Below, one piece after another: positions 1 to 12,010 of a stretch of 64,000 bases of DNA. The notes beneath the pieces are model-generated. The model was not told the origin of the DNA and did no database searches. It saw only the letters and a list, made by a program, of their open reading frames with translations. Position 1 is the first letter of the stretch. The number at the start of each line of letters is the position of its first letter. Origin of the DNA: Manduca sexta (Eukaryota > Arthropoda > Insecta > Lepidoptera > Sphingidae); assembly GCF_014839805.1 (NCBI RefSeq), contig NC_051138.1:9546983-9610982 (forward strand), written 5' to 3'. Made by a program: the position numbers and the translations under genes.

Positions 1-360
1 TTTACTTTAGGCTTTATATTTCATACAACTAAATGTTTTTATTATCTTTAATATAAAAAAAATAACCTAAAAATCAAGATGAACAAGATTTGAAAATATA
101 TCAGAAACAGTTATAGCATTTAGAAAGTGTTGAAGAAAGACAGATATTTTTTATCTGTATTTTCACGGCAACTTTTTGACTCCCACAATTAATTCAAAAA
201 GATTTAAAAATTATATTATAACTATTTCAAACAAACTCAACTACAAGCTCTCGTTTAAACGAGAGACGAAATTGGTATGTACAGTTAAATATTAATTAAA
301 TCTAAATTTCCAACTTCATCGACTAATACTTTTCTTAATTAAAATATTTAAATATCTTAA

Positions 361-631
361 TCCACTTATTTATAGACTTTATTTATCTAATGACGGAGAA
401 TTGCTGTGATAACAAGTCTGTTTCTCAGCTTTGTTTATTTGACAGCTTGCTGTTCCTTCCGCTTTGTTTATCTGACAGCTAACTAGATTCAAGCTGTATC
501 CCAATATTAGCCAATCAAAACGGCTTTATGTCTACGCACTGCGAAGGGTGCCATGCCGTTAGCACTGAGAAACAGATTTGTTATCACAGCAAATATAGAG
601 CTTAGGTAAATAACGACTATGAATAAGGGGG
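361..631. mobile_element. TTAA-flanked miniature inverted-repeat element (copy 1)
   Basis: The unit is flanked by TTAA at 357-360 and 632-635. Its ends are inverted relatives: the left reads TCCACTTATTTATAGAC and the right, reversed, CCCCCTTATTCATAGTC. Inside, AACAAGTCTGTTTCTCAG near the left has an inverted counterpart, CTGAGAAACAGATTTGTT, near the right. A second copy lies at 24488-24741. TTAA duplication and CCC-type ends are what piggyBac-related non-autonomous elements show; that assignment is inference. No coding capacity is seen. Confidence 0.7.
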
Positions 632-635
632 TTAA

Positions 636-3600
636 TCTTTTCATTTGGTAACTAACAAAGATGATATTTAGTCGACTTAACACTTAAGGGGTAACGGCAA
701 TTAATATTGCTAGATAATCACGTACGAGGAGCCATAAACAACATAATTTATACACATTACAAATCTCATTAAGTTCATTTTAAGTGTAAAGAGAATTTTC
801 CTTCAAATGTCCCTGTCTATCTTTAATATATGTATCATAATTTCTCCTGTCAGCCTCCACTAATATTTGAGTAGCGGCAAATCTTAGATACAGCACGCAA
901 TCAGCCCAGTGTGACAATAATGCTCCAATCAAATGAATAGGCACGTCCGCCTCACATACGATTACTCTATGTACCACAATATGACACCAAAACCGAATTA
1001 TATTCAAACAAATGCTTAAAAATATTAAAATAAATTCAGATGAATTTTGCCTCTATTGCACATGTAGATATGAGTATATTCATTAACTGCGTACCTATAA
1101 CATTGTCAACACAGCACAGTCAACTTCAAAAATACAATAGGCATGGTTTTATAAAAAAAAGCCAAGTCTTAGTCTATCTGGGTATGTGTGTACCTACGCA
1201 AAATCGATGCGCTGTTAATTGTTTTTCGATTGAGGTAATTGTAAGACAATCGTGCGTGATTGACTAACAAATAGACATAGGTACATTTCACAGCTGTAAA
1301 TTCTATACAATATAAAACATTGTAAAATGTTTTATATTGTAGTGTGGCCTTGCTAGGGAAAAATAAGATTTGTAGTCAAAATATTGTTACTTCAATAGAC
1401 TTTCGTAATAGGTACAAAATATAAGATTAAAAACATGTTAAAACACAACAGACGTGAATACACAGCCCTCAGAACAAAGGACACTTGAATCTTGATTAAG
1501 TTTAAAGAAGACGGATTGTGGGAATCTAAGCTCGGTAGTTTTCCGCAATACCGGCTAACGCCACGGCCAGCGGCCACTTTAAACTTATGTTATGAATATT
1601 TACGATACATTGAAGAATTTCTCTAAAGTTGTATCAGATACTTTTAAAATACGTAGGGAATTTCAAAGAAAATAATTGGTTAAAAACATCATGTAAACAG
1701 AAAATGAGTTGGTACTTTACTTCAAATTATCTACTTTTAGACAATGCGTAGACGCCGTCAACCTGTTGCCGATAAACTCCACTCTACTATGAATCTTACA
1801 GTTGTTAAAGTAATCGAAACAATTTAATAGTCTTTCTAATAAAACCCATACCTTTATAAATAAGTACGCTCCTAGTGCTTGACGCTACACTTTGCTTTAA
1901 ATGTAAGGCTGTAAAAATATTACTCAAGTTTACACATAAATCCGACGAATCAAGGCTGCAGTAGTTGCGCCATTGCCTATTTTTCGATGCATAACACATT
2001 AAGTTTCCTCCCCTTTCCTACATGTAGTTGTAAATATAAACTGTTTTTCTCATGGGCATTTATTGGATATTAGAAACAAATTCTATTATTTTGTAGGAAG
2101 TTGTAATGTATTAATTGCATCAAACATATTCAGCGTTTGTACTAATTACGATAACAATATTTTTTTCTCATATTTACATATATATATTTCACATTTTTAT
2201 GTGTACTAACCGGTACTTGTAAGTATAAACATTAACTGAGTTTTGAATACATTCAACACAATTCGTAATAAATACCTATCGATTCTTATATATTTCTATT
2301 TTGAAATGCACTTAACTAATTTATTTAATTCGAACGGATCATAAAGTTTATTATATAATATTATTAGTTTAATCCGATCCAATTCAAAACTTTTATATAG
2401 GTATACTAGGCAGTATACACACTTTACAACAAAACTGCAGCTAAGCGTAAAATTAAGAAACGGCAATGCCTGAATTGGTTTTCGCTATCCGCGCGAAACT
2501 TCCTGCTTTTAAACACTTCTACCGCAAAAGTTTTACTTCTTACGTGAATGCAAAACGTAGGAAATGAGGTTTCTACATCGAATACAGCATATTGTATGAT
2601 AATATTATGCATGAGACCAGCACGTGTATGTCAAGTTCGTTAAACCGTTAAATATGGTTTACACGTTCTGTAAATACGCACCCGAGAAACCCCCAGAAAA
2701 AAATCACTGCTTCAGTAATTTTTATACCTACAAGGTGTAAATTTTATATATAATTAAATATACGTAGTTTATTTTGCAAGTACAATTTAAATTATATTTA
2801 TTTTCTTTAGTTATAACAAATCATATTTAAACTTCAGTTAACTTTTTTCGTGCAGTTGTTTAAAAAACTTAAACGTGACCCATTTCGTTACTTCTTAATA
2901 TCCTAGTTGCATTACGATAGTATAATTTAAATACTGCGCTGTAAAAAAAGCTACATAAGTTTGTCAAATAAGCTACATCATTATATTGTTGTTTACTTTT
3001 TCTTACAATATTACCTCCAACTATTGTCTATACAGCTAAACTCTGTTGCCATTCCCCTGAGAAGTTCTGAATACTTAGCGTAAGCACTAGTCATTCGCTA
3101 TACATTGAACTATGTTGAGTATTTCCAATGCACTCAAACTGACTCACAAACTACTTTCATTGTATTATTGTCAATATTCTCTGGTGCGATTTCTATCATA
3201 TTGAACATAACAGGTAACATACCTAAAATATAAATGAAACATTTTATGAACTCATCCACTCAATGCAAATCGTTAAGGACAAGAATCTAAAGTTTTGAGT
3301 GGGAGTCCATTTTATTTTGAAATAATTTAAAGAGATTACTTGAAATTTGACCCTCAAAGGGAACAAATTAACAAAGTTTGTATAATTTTTTTTTTTTTTT
3401 TTACTAAAATATTACTTATCCCTTGATATTAAAACTGCTACAGCGTTAATGAAACACGTATTTCAGTATTTTCAAAATTTTACCCTTTGTAAGTAAAACT
3501 TTTACCAAAATAAATAAGCAAGTGGCTAAGGAAATCGAGTTTAGCACGCAATCTAAACCACGAAAAGGCTATCAATTTATATATTTATTGCTTCAAACGA

Positions 3601-4183
3601 AAATTTTAATTAAATGTAGGTGTGGATTTTATTAATATGATATATGCTTTAGACGTATCATAAAATAAAATAAAAATTTGAAAGATGTGAGTACTAGCCC
3701 ATCCTAAATGCGTTTACATTTAAATTTACCAGGCAGCCTTTTTTAAAATCATAAACGGTTCTGCAACAGGCAAGTAATTTTTAAAATACATTGTACAGCA
3801 CGGTTATTGCTTTATAGTGCTTGGAATCGTTCCAATCCAGCCGGTAATGGATAACCATCGTTCGTCGTTCGACTACAATTCTAAGCATTGAATCTACAAT
3901 ACTGACGCTAAATGTACTCGGAGCATGTTCTATGATTTTTTTATCGATGACGAAAATTTTTTCCTGTTGAACAAGGACATTAATTAGAAGTATTTTTGGA
4001 TCAATTTCTTTGCGAATAACCCGAAAATTATGATATTTAACGAGAACTAATAACTAAGTCATTAAATGAGACATTTTAGACTTGCAAGACCGATTAGCGC
4101 TCGATGTAATACGGCGTTAATTCCATAAGGTAGGTACTTATGTTATTAATTGCCATTACTTAATGTTTTGTGATAGTAGATAA
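636..4183. other. AT-rich non-coding stretch
   Basis: No convincing gene. Open frames here are short, AT-rich and without recognisable protein features. There is a T run of 17 bases near 3389-3405 and the small hairpin at 1306-1341. It looks like intergenic or intronic DNA. Confidence 0.6.
1306..1341. repeat. Short perfect hairpin
   Basis: Two 16-base arms (1306-1321 and 1326-1341) are perfect reverse complements around a 4-base loop (GTAA). The arms are very AT-rich. Nothing else around it suggests a gene or an element end, so this is only a structural observation. Confidence 0.6.
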
Positions 4184-4318
4184 CATGGGATGCGAAAAAC
4201 AGCGACGATGTCGCGGCGCAGGCGCTCGATCCCATGGGAGTCCCATAGACCCGTATGTCAACGTCTGGTCGCGTCGTAGTGCCGCCGCGTCTCATCCGCT
4301 GTTTGATGAAAGCTTGAG
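4184..4318. other. GC-rich segment of unknown nature beside a SINE
   Basis: About 135 bases are markedly richer in G+C than the flanks and lie directly beyond the 3' tail of the SINE at 4328-4546. Both strands have open frames across it. It could be a small exon or a fragment of another repeat. I see no consensus splice pair that decides this, so it is left unassigned. Confidence 0.3.
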
Positions 4319-4327
4319 GATACAAAA

Positions 4328-4546
4328 TAGTATAATATCAGCCCTGTATTATACACTGTCCCACTGTTGGGTACGGGCTTCCTTTACTACTGAGAGGGAA
4401 TATGCCTTAGTCCTCTACACTAGCCTAATGCGGGCTGGTAGACTTCACACACCCTCGAAAATTCCTAATAGAGAATTTCTTAGGCATGCAGGTTTCCTCA
4501 CGATGTTTTCCTTCACCGTTAAAGCAAGCGATAATTCACAAAGAAT
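4328..4546 (-). mobile_element. tRNA-derived SINE, body half (split by a DNA transposon)
   Basis: On the minus strand this is the body and tail of a SINE whose tRNA-like head lies at 8996-9106. The body includes the stretches CGCTTGCTTTAACGGTGAAG and CCTCTCAGTAGTA in sense orientation. The same body occurs at 39500-39735. The 4.4-kb transposon at 4551-8995 interrupts the SINE between linker and body; removing it and one ACAC copy restores a continuous SINE. Confidence 0.8.
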
Positions 4547-4550
4547 ACAC
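4547..4550. repeat. Target-site duplication, left (ACAC)
   Basis: ACAC here is repeated at 8996-8999, immediately outside the two inverted ends of the DNA transposon. The intact SINE elsewhere shows one continuous sequence at this point, which supports a 4-bp duplication. The AC-repeat context means a 2- or 3-bp duplication cannot be excluded. Confidence 0.65.
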
Positions 4551-4729
4551 CGGTGATTCTCAAAATTTGGGGAAATTGAGCATTTTTTTCAAATCGTGAA
4601 AGAATATCATAGATATGCATTATTTTGCCTTATTCACGAAATTTAGGTATGCAAAAATATAAAATAATGGTTAATTGTCATCAATCAATCAATTAAATGG
4701 ATAATTGAGATTGAAATTTATGTTTAAAA

Positions 4730-4802
4730 CGGCAATGAGAATGACTGTTTACGGTAATGAATGTACCAATGACGGTAGTGAAATAAGCCGCCGGTAATGA
4801 GA
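4730..4802 (+). promoter_or_regulatory. Left subterminal motif cluster of the DNA transposon
   Basis: Four copies in the same orientation resemble GGTAATGAGA: GGCAATGAGA at 4731, CGGTAATGAA near 4752, CGGTAGTGAA near 4773 and GGTAATGAGA at 4793. Related copies occur near the other end of the element. Repeated subterminal motifs are commonly transposase binding sites; that role is inferred. Confidence 0.55.
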
Positions 4803-5344
4803 AAATCTGATGAAAATGTATATTCTACACTTTATAACTAAATAAAATAGCATTAAGTGAGTACTATTGCATTTATTCATAGAAACTAGCCCTAAAAATA
4901 AAAAATATATCAAAAATACTAACATACTTAAACTTTTTTTATCAAATTAACTTGACAAGTGTTTATTCTCATTGACTTACATATTATATAATCAACTATT
5001 AGAAACATAGAATCAGACTTTAAGATCGTATAGGTACTATATATTAAAATGCTTATCACAAATGTCTTAGTATATTAATAATATTATCACAAACAAATCA
5101 GTCTTTTATATTATTAAGTTTCTTATGACTGTAATGTTCTACATCCATTTCAATCTATTTGAAAACAACACCGACGCAGTTTTAATAATAAGTAATCAAC
5201 ATTAAAACAATAGGTATTCCGATTTAACTATTCTTTCAATTAACAACTAATTTTAATTGTAACTCACTAACATTAGTAGATGTTTAGACGGTTAGATTAG
5301 TAGACGTTCAACAAAAATTATAGTAGTAAGTATAGAAAGCCTTC

Positions 5345-8014
5345 TTAGAAAATTTTGAAATCATCATCGTCATCGCTGTCACTCACAATATTAAATTTGA
5401 TGTTACTAAATGAACGAGGTTTTTCAAAGTATTTACTACCACTGGGTTTGTCGGACACAAACTCTTCAAAATTTTGCTGAAATTTTGCTAATTTACTTTT
5501 TCGTCCATAAAAACTAGTGTTTGACCAATTAGGTAATCTTATATTTGATAATATTTGCACTCGAGATTCATTTTCAAGCACAGCAGTAGAATTAATCCCA
5601 ATATTTTCTATGTCATTAATATCTGTCACATTGGATTTTGGTTTTGTTGAAACATATGATTCACTAGCAACAGGACTTAATATATTACTGAAGTTAATCG
5701 TTTCTTGAAGTGCACCAGCCGATGTATTTTCTTCAATGAACTGCTCGAGGTAAACGTTATCGTTTTGTGGATTTTCTATCAGCCATACAAGGTGTATCGA
5801 GACAGCCAATATGATACCCATGACGACATATGGTATCGTTGGAGCAGATAATGCAACTTAACTCTCTAAAATACATGCGAGGGCATCCTGCAGACCATAA
5901 TACTTGGTGTACCGACATTGTTCCCTTAAAAGATTTGATTTCGATGGGAAAAGTCCTTGTGAGTATCTCTGCTTCAGTCACAATATTAATTTTAATATTT
6001 TTGATCCGTGTTTTAATAGCTTTTACAAAATCATCGAATGTTGCAATATCAGAACCAAAGGCAACAATTTGATCAGCTGTTTTTTTTAAAGTCGCACCTA
6101 CTCCATCTGGAGCGCCCTTGCCATGGCCGGCTTCCAAGTAGTTCCAAGTTACTGTTTTAATCTGAGGAAAGTCTTTGTATAACTGGCTGATGGCATAAAA
6201 CATATGTTTATTCCGGTATTGACTAGATGGACTGTCCGAGATAAAATGTAAACCGTCTAACATGGGTGAGATGTCTAATATATACTCTATAAGTGGAATA
6301 AGGTGAGCCCAAATTGCCGCCGCATCATGCCTATTACACTCGCTAAGAGTACAGTAACTTTGTGTTTTATGTGTTCCCAATTCTGGATCTAACAAGTAAA
6401 TAACAGATGTATGTAAAGTTATCTGACTGCAGCTGCCACCAAAATGGACACTTTGTATTTCTTCATTGTATTTCAAGCTGTAATTTTCGCTAAAATCAAC
6501 ATGTATAACCGCTTCTGCAAGACTTAGGGTTGATTTTAACATTTTGATGGTATTGTATTGTCGTATGACGTTGTTGCAATGAGCAAAATAGGCGGGAATA
6601 GAATCTTCTAGCTTTTTTATAACATTCAAAGGTAAATCTTGTAACTGTACTTTTTTGGATACGACTTTCTTTTTTTCTTGACCTTTAGACATATATTTCT
6701 CAACTGTAGTACACCATTGATAATATTTTATCGTTTTGTCATTTTCAAATTCTCTATAATTTAAAACTCTATCCTTGCAGCATTCACATGATCTATTCAT
6801 ACAATTCTCTTAATTGATATTACAGCATAAGCTAAGAAGAAGTGACATTCCGTTAGCTTCCTTTAAAATATTGTATCTTTGAAGACTTTTTAGTATGAAA
6901 TCCATATTTACGTGTTTTTTGCAAGAACAGGTATTTCTATCGGTGTTATTTGGGCGTAATACCCAAAACGGACAGTATTTACAGAACGTCGAGTAGATTA
7001 CGTTTTGATTATGGTTCGCTAAAAATTTCTTATGCAAATGAAGTAGATTATCGTTCAAGTATCTTTTTTGTTTTCTTAAAACTTTTCTTGTAATGTATTC
7101 TTTTTATCTGGCAAAATTCTACTATTAACATCCTCTTCCAGGAAATGTTCTATCAGTACTTTCAAACTGTCAGTTCTCTTATCAGATGTAATAGATGCCT
7201 CCTTTTTATTTTTAATTGTAAATGGTTTTACTTTTCCTAAAATATTATATTTCTTGAGCCGCTTTCTTTGCTTTAGTATGGCATCACTAAATAAACGTTT
7301 TCCTTTTTTGTTAATCTGTTTGTAATGATCCTTTAAACTTGAATTTAAAATTTCTCCAAAAGCCAGTTCTTTCTTCACTTCTTCAAGTTTTTGTCCGTCT
7401 ACGTATTTATTAATATTTTCTATTTTTATTTGTATAGGTGTTTTTATTTCTTTCTTTTGTTTTCTATTGATCTGTAATAATTTTAACAGGATTCTTCTAA
7501 GGTTATTCTTATCTCTCTGTAGATGCTCTATTTGGGCGTTTAATATTCCAATTTTTCTTTTATTTCGATAACGTAATTTGTTAATATTTTTTTTTCTTGT
7601 GACATTTATTACAGGTGTTGGGGTTATTTGTTTCATTATTGGTATCCAGAGTAAGGTTTGAGGGGCCAGCTAATGGATCTACAGTCGTTGCTGGACTTTC
7701 TGTATTTCTCGATAAAGAATCCAAATCTTCAATTATTAGTTCTTGAATGGTTCTACTTTTCTTCTTTGTTTCATAGTAACGTCGTGACTTCTCCCTCCAC
7801 TGTTTTCTTTGATTTCTCTTCTGTCGTGGCGTCATGTCTCCAACTAATTTGATTTTTTTTGTTCTTTTCTCTTGAGATATCGTTGCCTATCCTTTTCTTT
7901 CTGTAGAGCATACTTTTCAGGATCTTTCTTTATTTCAGCATAAACTTGTCTTTTGTGAAGTCTAGCCTGCTCCATTTTTTCTTCCTTAGTCATAACTTTT
8001 TTTGGTTTTGCCAT
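5345..8014 (-). pseudogene. Broken DDE transposase gene of the 4.4-kb transposon
   Basis: The minus-strand gene starts at ATG 8014 and ends at TAA 5345. The N-terminus (8014-7076) is strongly basic, with K/R-rich stretches such as RQKRNQRKQWRE, likely for DNA binding. A Cys/His cluster follows (about 7000-6740; FCKYC, CSCKKH, CECC), probably zinc-binding. The catalytic part lies in 6800-5757: numbered from the Met at 6800, HVDFSENYS gives D102, ISDSPSSQYRNK gives D189 and EAGHGKGAPDGVG gives E223, a DD34E-like spacing. A Cys/His tail and an acidic C-terminus (SDSDDDDDFKIF) follow. Breaks: frame changes at an A8 run (7853-7860), an A9 run (7587-7595), an A4 run (7083-7086) and near 5772-5775, plus an in-frame TAA at 6810-6812. 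I recall similar multi-copy proteins in insects and cnidarians but cannot name the family. Confidence 0.75.
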
Positions 8015-8191
8015 TGCCTGTCTAGTATTTTTTACTAAAAAAGAACAATTTTATTAATTCTGAGGTTGTGAAAGTCTGTAATTATTAAAGTTACTTTTAT
8101 TAAAGTTATAATTATTAACTATAAAATATATTTGGATATTTGTTAGAACATCAAAAAAGGTTAAATAACAGCAAAATTTTTCGTGCATTTT

Positions 8192-8276
8192 TGTCTCATA
8201 ACCATCTATACACTCTCATTACCGCCTGAAATAAATCTGAGAGGAAATCCTGGTAATGAGATTGAGTGGAATGAGA
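8192..8276. promoter_or_regulatory. Right subterminal motif cluster of the DNA transposon
   Basis: TCTCATAACC (8194-8203) and TCTCATTACC (8214-8223) are inverted copies of the GGTAATGAGA-like motif, while GGTAATGAGA (8252-8261) and GGAATGAGA (8268-8276) are direct. Further relatives occur at 8613-8622 (TATAATGAGA) and 8808-8817 (GGTAGTGAGA). The spread on both sides of the transposase gene fits binding sites used in transposition (inferred). Confidence 0.55.
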
Positions 8277-8995
8277 TTTGGCATCATTTTGATTTTTAAT
8301 TAATTAACAATAAGTATAAAGCCTTTTTTATATTATTAGCGTTATGTACATTCACGAAAGGAATAAAATAATCAAATAATAGAGCAACATAGTACTGTAT
8401 TTACCTGGTTATTGCGTGGATGGTAAAGAGCAGCCGATCGTGGTAATCTTAAAAACTCACGTAATAATGGTCTATAATTTATTCGACACTACAGTTACGT
8501 CCGTTCTCGCCGGCGCTGTCGGCGCAACTGATCCGCCGCCAGGGTATAGGTCGGGTCACAGATTATAGAAAATAAATAGAACTTAGTAATCGCAGTGACA
8601 AAGTCAGCTGAGTATAATGAGAAAAAAATTGTGGTAAAAGTTTAAAAATCAGTGCAAGAATAATTAAACGAATATCTTATATGATTTATACCTAAAAACT
8701 GCCACTAATGTCTTGTCAGTGAAATATATTTTATTTAAGATTTATGAACAATGTTTTTGGAAGATATTTAAAAATAATTAGGTCAAGGTACATTTTGGAC
8801 CGCTGAGGGTAGTGAGAAAATGGGCATATTATAATTTTTATATCAGTTACTACGTACTTTAATGTTCTAAAATTACCTGGTTAATAAGGCGTGGGGTGCA
8901 AAGATTACTATAAAAAATAATTGTTCTAATATTCACATGGAAAGTATTTTTAAATTGTTCCGATTCACGATTTCCCCCAACGGAGAGAACCACCG

Positions 8996-9106
8996 ACACA
9001 CATATTTTTTTAGAAAAGTCAGAGGTGTGTGCCCTTGGGATTTGAAACTGCGGACTTTCGTCTCGGCAGTCCGTTCCACAATCAACTAGGCTATCGCCGC
9101 TTTTTT
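8996..9106 (-). mobile_element. tRNA-derived SINE, head half
   Basis: Read on the minus strand, this holds a tRNA-like head with an A-box-like TAGCCTAGTTG and a B-box-like sequence around CAAATCCCAAGGG, followed by the linker CTTTTCTAAAAAAATATG. It joins the body at 4328-4546 once the inserted transposon is removed. A truncated second head lies at 9448-9525. Confidence 0.75.
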
Positions 9107-9447
9107 ATACATATTCTGTGCTTGAGGATCTACTTGTGCTTGAGGATACATATTTTGTGTTTAATATCCGCAAATGTGGATAGCCTTTGACAATGTACTT
9201 AATAACTATAAGCAATAGTAGACATTTTATAGGTACCTTTATTACTGTCACAGCAGTCAGTAAGTATAGTCGGATAAACGAGAGTAGTGGTTACATAGAA
9301 ATCTTTTGGTCGACACAACTTACACTATTCAGTATTTACACCATTCCTCCGTCACTAGGTACGTTTTCCTAAAACCAAAGCCAATCACATGCCGTGCACC
9401 CAACTTAGCTATTGCCTTAAAATTTTCTGCTATCCCGAACCCGAACC

Positions 9448-9525
9448 AAAAGTCAGAGGTGTGTGCCCTTGGGTTTTGAACCTGCGGACATTTGTCTACA
9501 ACCAACTAGGCTATCGTCGCTTTTT
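9448..9525 (-). mobile_element. SINE head fragment
   Basis: This is a second copy of the tRNA-like SINE head seen at 8996-9106, in the same orientation. An internal deletion of about 15 bases removes the stretch between the TTTGTCT and ACAACCAAC parts. No SINE body is attached, so it is a fragment. Confidence 0.65.
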
Positions 9526-10687
9526 CGTTAGACCTAACCACTGATCAATTGCAACTTACCTTAGTTACATACACAACTTTGTTTTTGCATCAATGTATTC
9601 TTTGACGTCTCCATTGCGAATAACCCAGATTTTAACATTTTTCGTTTACCGCCTTATGGATGTAATGAATCAGTGTCAAAATCTTCACCATGTACAAATG
9701 GGTCTTTAGCCAAACCATTACCCTCATAGTCTGGAGTGTTACTGTAACTTGCAGCTAACTGTATATCATTTCCCTTCGGTTGCGTTCAATTATTGCCCAG
9801 ATTATATTAGAATATAAATAAGATTTCAAATACACGAATGGTACTTAATATATTGTTTTTTTGGGGCATTAGATCGGTAAATGATCTCCTAATAGATAAA
9901 CGAATGATACATTTAGAAAATCATTTGCTATTTTTAATTTGTATTGTGGATATTTATTTATTTAGATATATTTTTTATCTACAAGAAAGACGTTTCAGTT
10001 TAAGAAAAATATTCTAAATAACGCAAAATTTAATACAGTTTGCATTGAAACATAACGAATACAACTATTATATTGATATCTCGCCGCGGCACGAATTTCA
10101 TTAAAGTTCTGATTTCATATCCACTCAAACACGCGCAAGTTTATCTCACCCAATCCAAACAAAACAGCTCTAAGCTGAGTTCACTATTACTTGTGAAGAA
10201 CTTAATAACGATAGCATAAATTAGGCCGACGATAATACACGTACTTTGTTTAATTTCTGCATCAAATTATGTTTAGTTAAAAAAAAAACTCTCTAAATTC
10301 TAACCTTTCCGCTTGATAACGGCAGCACGTCCATGATTATTTTGGAGGTTTTGCGGAATACTTAGGTATCGCAATGAAGTTAGTTAACTTTACAACGGAC
10401 TAAGTAGTAGAAACGGCTCCACGCAGCTGTACTTGTGCGACAGAATATTGCGGGGGCATTTCGTATACATACGCCGAAGAAGTTCATCGCGGGTTTTCGT
10501 CGATATGCCGGTGTATATACTGTTAGAGACTTCGCTCGATGCTCGCTCGGACGAAGATATACTCCTGAGTTTAGACGTTGGGTTGTGAGACTGATGAAAT
10601 CAACATACACGTTCCACGCATCCCTCCAATGGTGGTAACGATAGCCTTTGTTCCTCGCGAAAAAAAATGATGTTCATTGCGTAGCTA
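9526..10687. other. Non-coding stretch with a GC-richer patch
   Basis: No gene is supported. A patch at about 10410-10640 is GC-richer and has open frames of 67-76 codons on both strands, but neither protein has recognisable features or convincing splice signals. It may be a fragment of an unrecognised repeat. Confidence 0.45.
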
Positions 10688-11007
10688 CTAGTGTGGATGT
10701 CCCACGAACTTGGAAAATAACAGAAATTTATTTGAAAAAAAGGGCATTTCGATTTCCTACATTACGCCTGATCAAATAAGTATAAGTTTCGTCAGTGTCC
10801 ATGCTACCTTGATATCAAGATAGCAGTGACCGGTTTTTTTTTCTAAACGGCATGAGCAACAAACTCGAAATAGTGGTAACTAATTAGCAACAAATTATAA
10901 AATGTACTTGGTTTAATTCTGCTAAGTTACTACTGCTACCTTGACAGAGCTAGTCTCATGACGTCTATCATTCTGACGAACCGAACGAATATCACTGTCC
11001 ACACTAG
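10688..11007. mobile_element. Possible miniature element with CTAGTGTGGA ends
   Basis: CTAGTGTGGA at 10688-10697 is exactly inverted at 10998-11007. Between them lies an internal palindromic stretch near 10803-10830. No clear target duplication is seen, so the call is tentative. Confidence 0.3.
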
Positions 11008-11419
11008 GCGAACATAACTCAATGTTTGGCAGTTTTTACGGAAGTTCTCAATGGATCACGTCATAAACACCCTGTATACATAAAAATAATCAAATACATA
11101 CACATATATATGTTGGTAATGCGCATAATATACATGTTTCCAATGTAAAAGAACTTAAAATTGTAACTTACATTGAAACATAAATAATAAAAGTAGAAAC
11201 CAAATGGGAGAAGTATAATAGCAGTGACTGACGTTTAATATAAAGCCAATCTAAATCTAGTCTCTAATTAAAATTTAACCAGACAGCGTAGTCCATATAG
11301 TTACTAATATAAATTGCAAGGAAGGGAGACCGGGTTAGTTACTCTGATTTTTAACCGCTCAGTCACGGTGCGGCGCGGCGTAATTTTATGTATTACTTTA
11401 AGCAGGCTTAAACCAAATC

Positions 11420-11999
11420 CGCCCTGTGGAATGGGGGCGTTTGGAGAATTCCACCACGGTATCCCCTGCCTGTCGTAAGAGGCGACTAATAGGGGCCACG
11501 AAGGGGGTCGTCGGTGGACAGCAGGGGGCTGTTCACCCTAGTACATTTTTGTGCATTATTGCACATTTTTGGGTTGACCCCCGGGATGGACGGCAGTGTG
11601 TAGTTGGCCTCATGCTGCCGTAGACGCCAAAGGGCGTCCTTTGGTGCGCGGGGCTTCAGAGACCTTCCCCTCTCCCCCATAGGAGACGGGCCGCAAGGCG
11701 GCGCCGCGCAGGAGCGGCTGCGGACGAAGACTTAGACACTTCCGTCAGAGCAAGCCTGCAGCCGTCCCTAATGCGCCGAAGAGGGCCACCGCGGAGTTTT
11801 AACTGGTAAGCCGTGCATAGGTTACTTGTACATAGGATTAGGGTCTCAGCCCGGCGGTCGCTCGAAGGTCGTCATCAAATCCGGGCGGCTCAACGCCGGG
11901 CCGTAAGGCACGGTTACCCCAGCATAACCGCTCAGTCGTCCCCCACGAAGGCTGGGCGGTAATAATAAAGGACTTTCTCCGCGAAACTAAAAAAAAAAA
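11420..11999 (+). mobile_element. Short poly(A) retroelement (copy 1)
   Basis: A GC-rich unit starts with CCGCCCTGTGGAATGGGGGC and ends in a run of A at about 11988-11999. It is flanked by near-identical CTTAA(A/G)CCAAA sequences (11409-11419 and 12000-12010), which look like a target duplication. A second copy in the opposite orientation (36188-36727) starts at exactly the same base, so this is probably a real 5' end, not truncation. No intact reading frame is seen. It could be a non-autonomous derivative of a LINE. Confidence 0.65.
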
Positions 12000-12010
12000 A
12001 CTTAAGCCAA

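Larger units (their letters stand above)
4551..8995 (-). mobile_element. 4.4-kb DNA transposon with DDE transposase, superfamily unresolved
   Basis: The element is bounded by imperfect terminal inverted repeats: the left begins CGGTGATTCTC and continues with TTTGGGGAAAT, and the right, reversed, begins CGGTGGTTCTC and continues with TTGGGGGAAAT. ACAC flanks both sides and the element sits inside a SINE. It carries one intronless minus-strand gene (5345-8014) for a protein with a D-D-E triad, now broken by frameshifts and one stop. Several copies of a GGTAATGAGA-like motif lie in both subterminal regions. The 4-bp duplication is reported for several superfamilies (for example Sola, Chapaev, Ginger), so the family stays open. 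The segment 8450-8580 upstream of the start codon is GC-richer and may hold the promoter. Confidence 0.8.

Noticed and set aside
10380..10638. Overlapping open frames on both strands in a GC-richer patch
   Set aside because: The two frames cover the same bases, neither product has recognisable motifs, and no splice signals or repeat copy support either.
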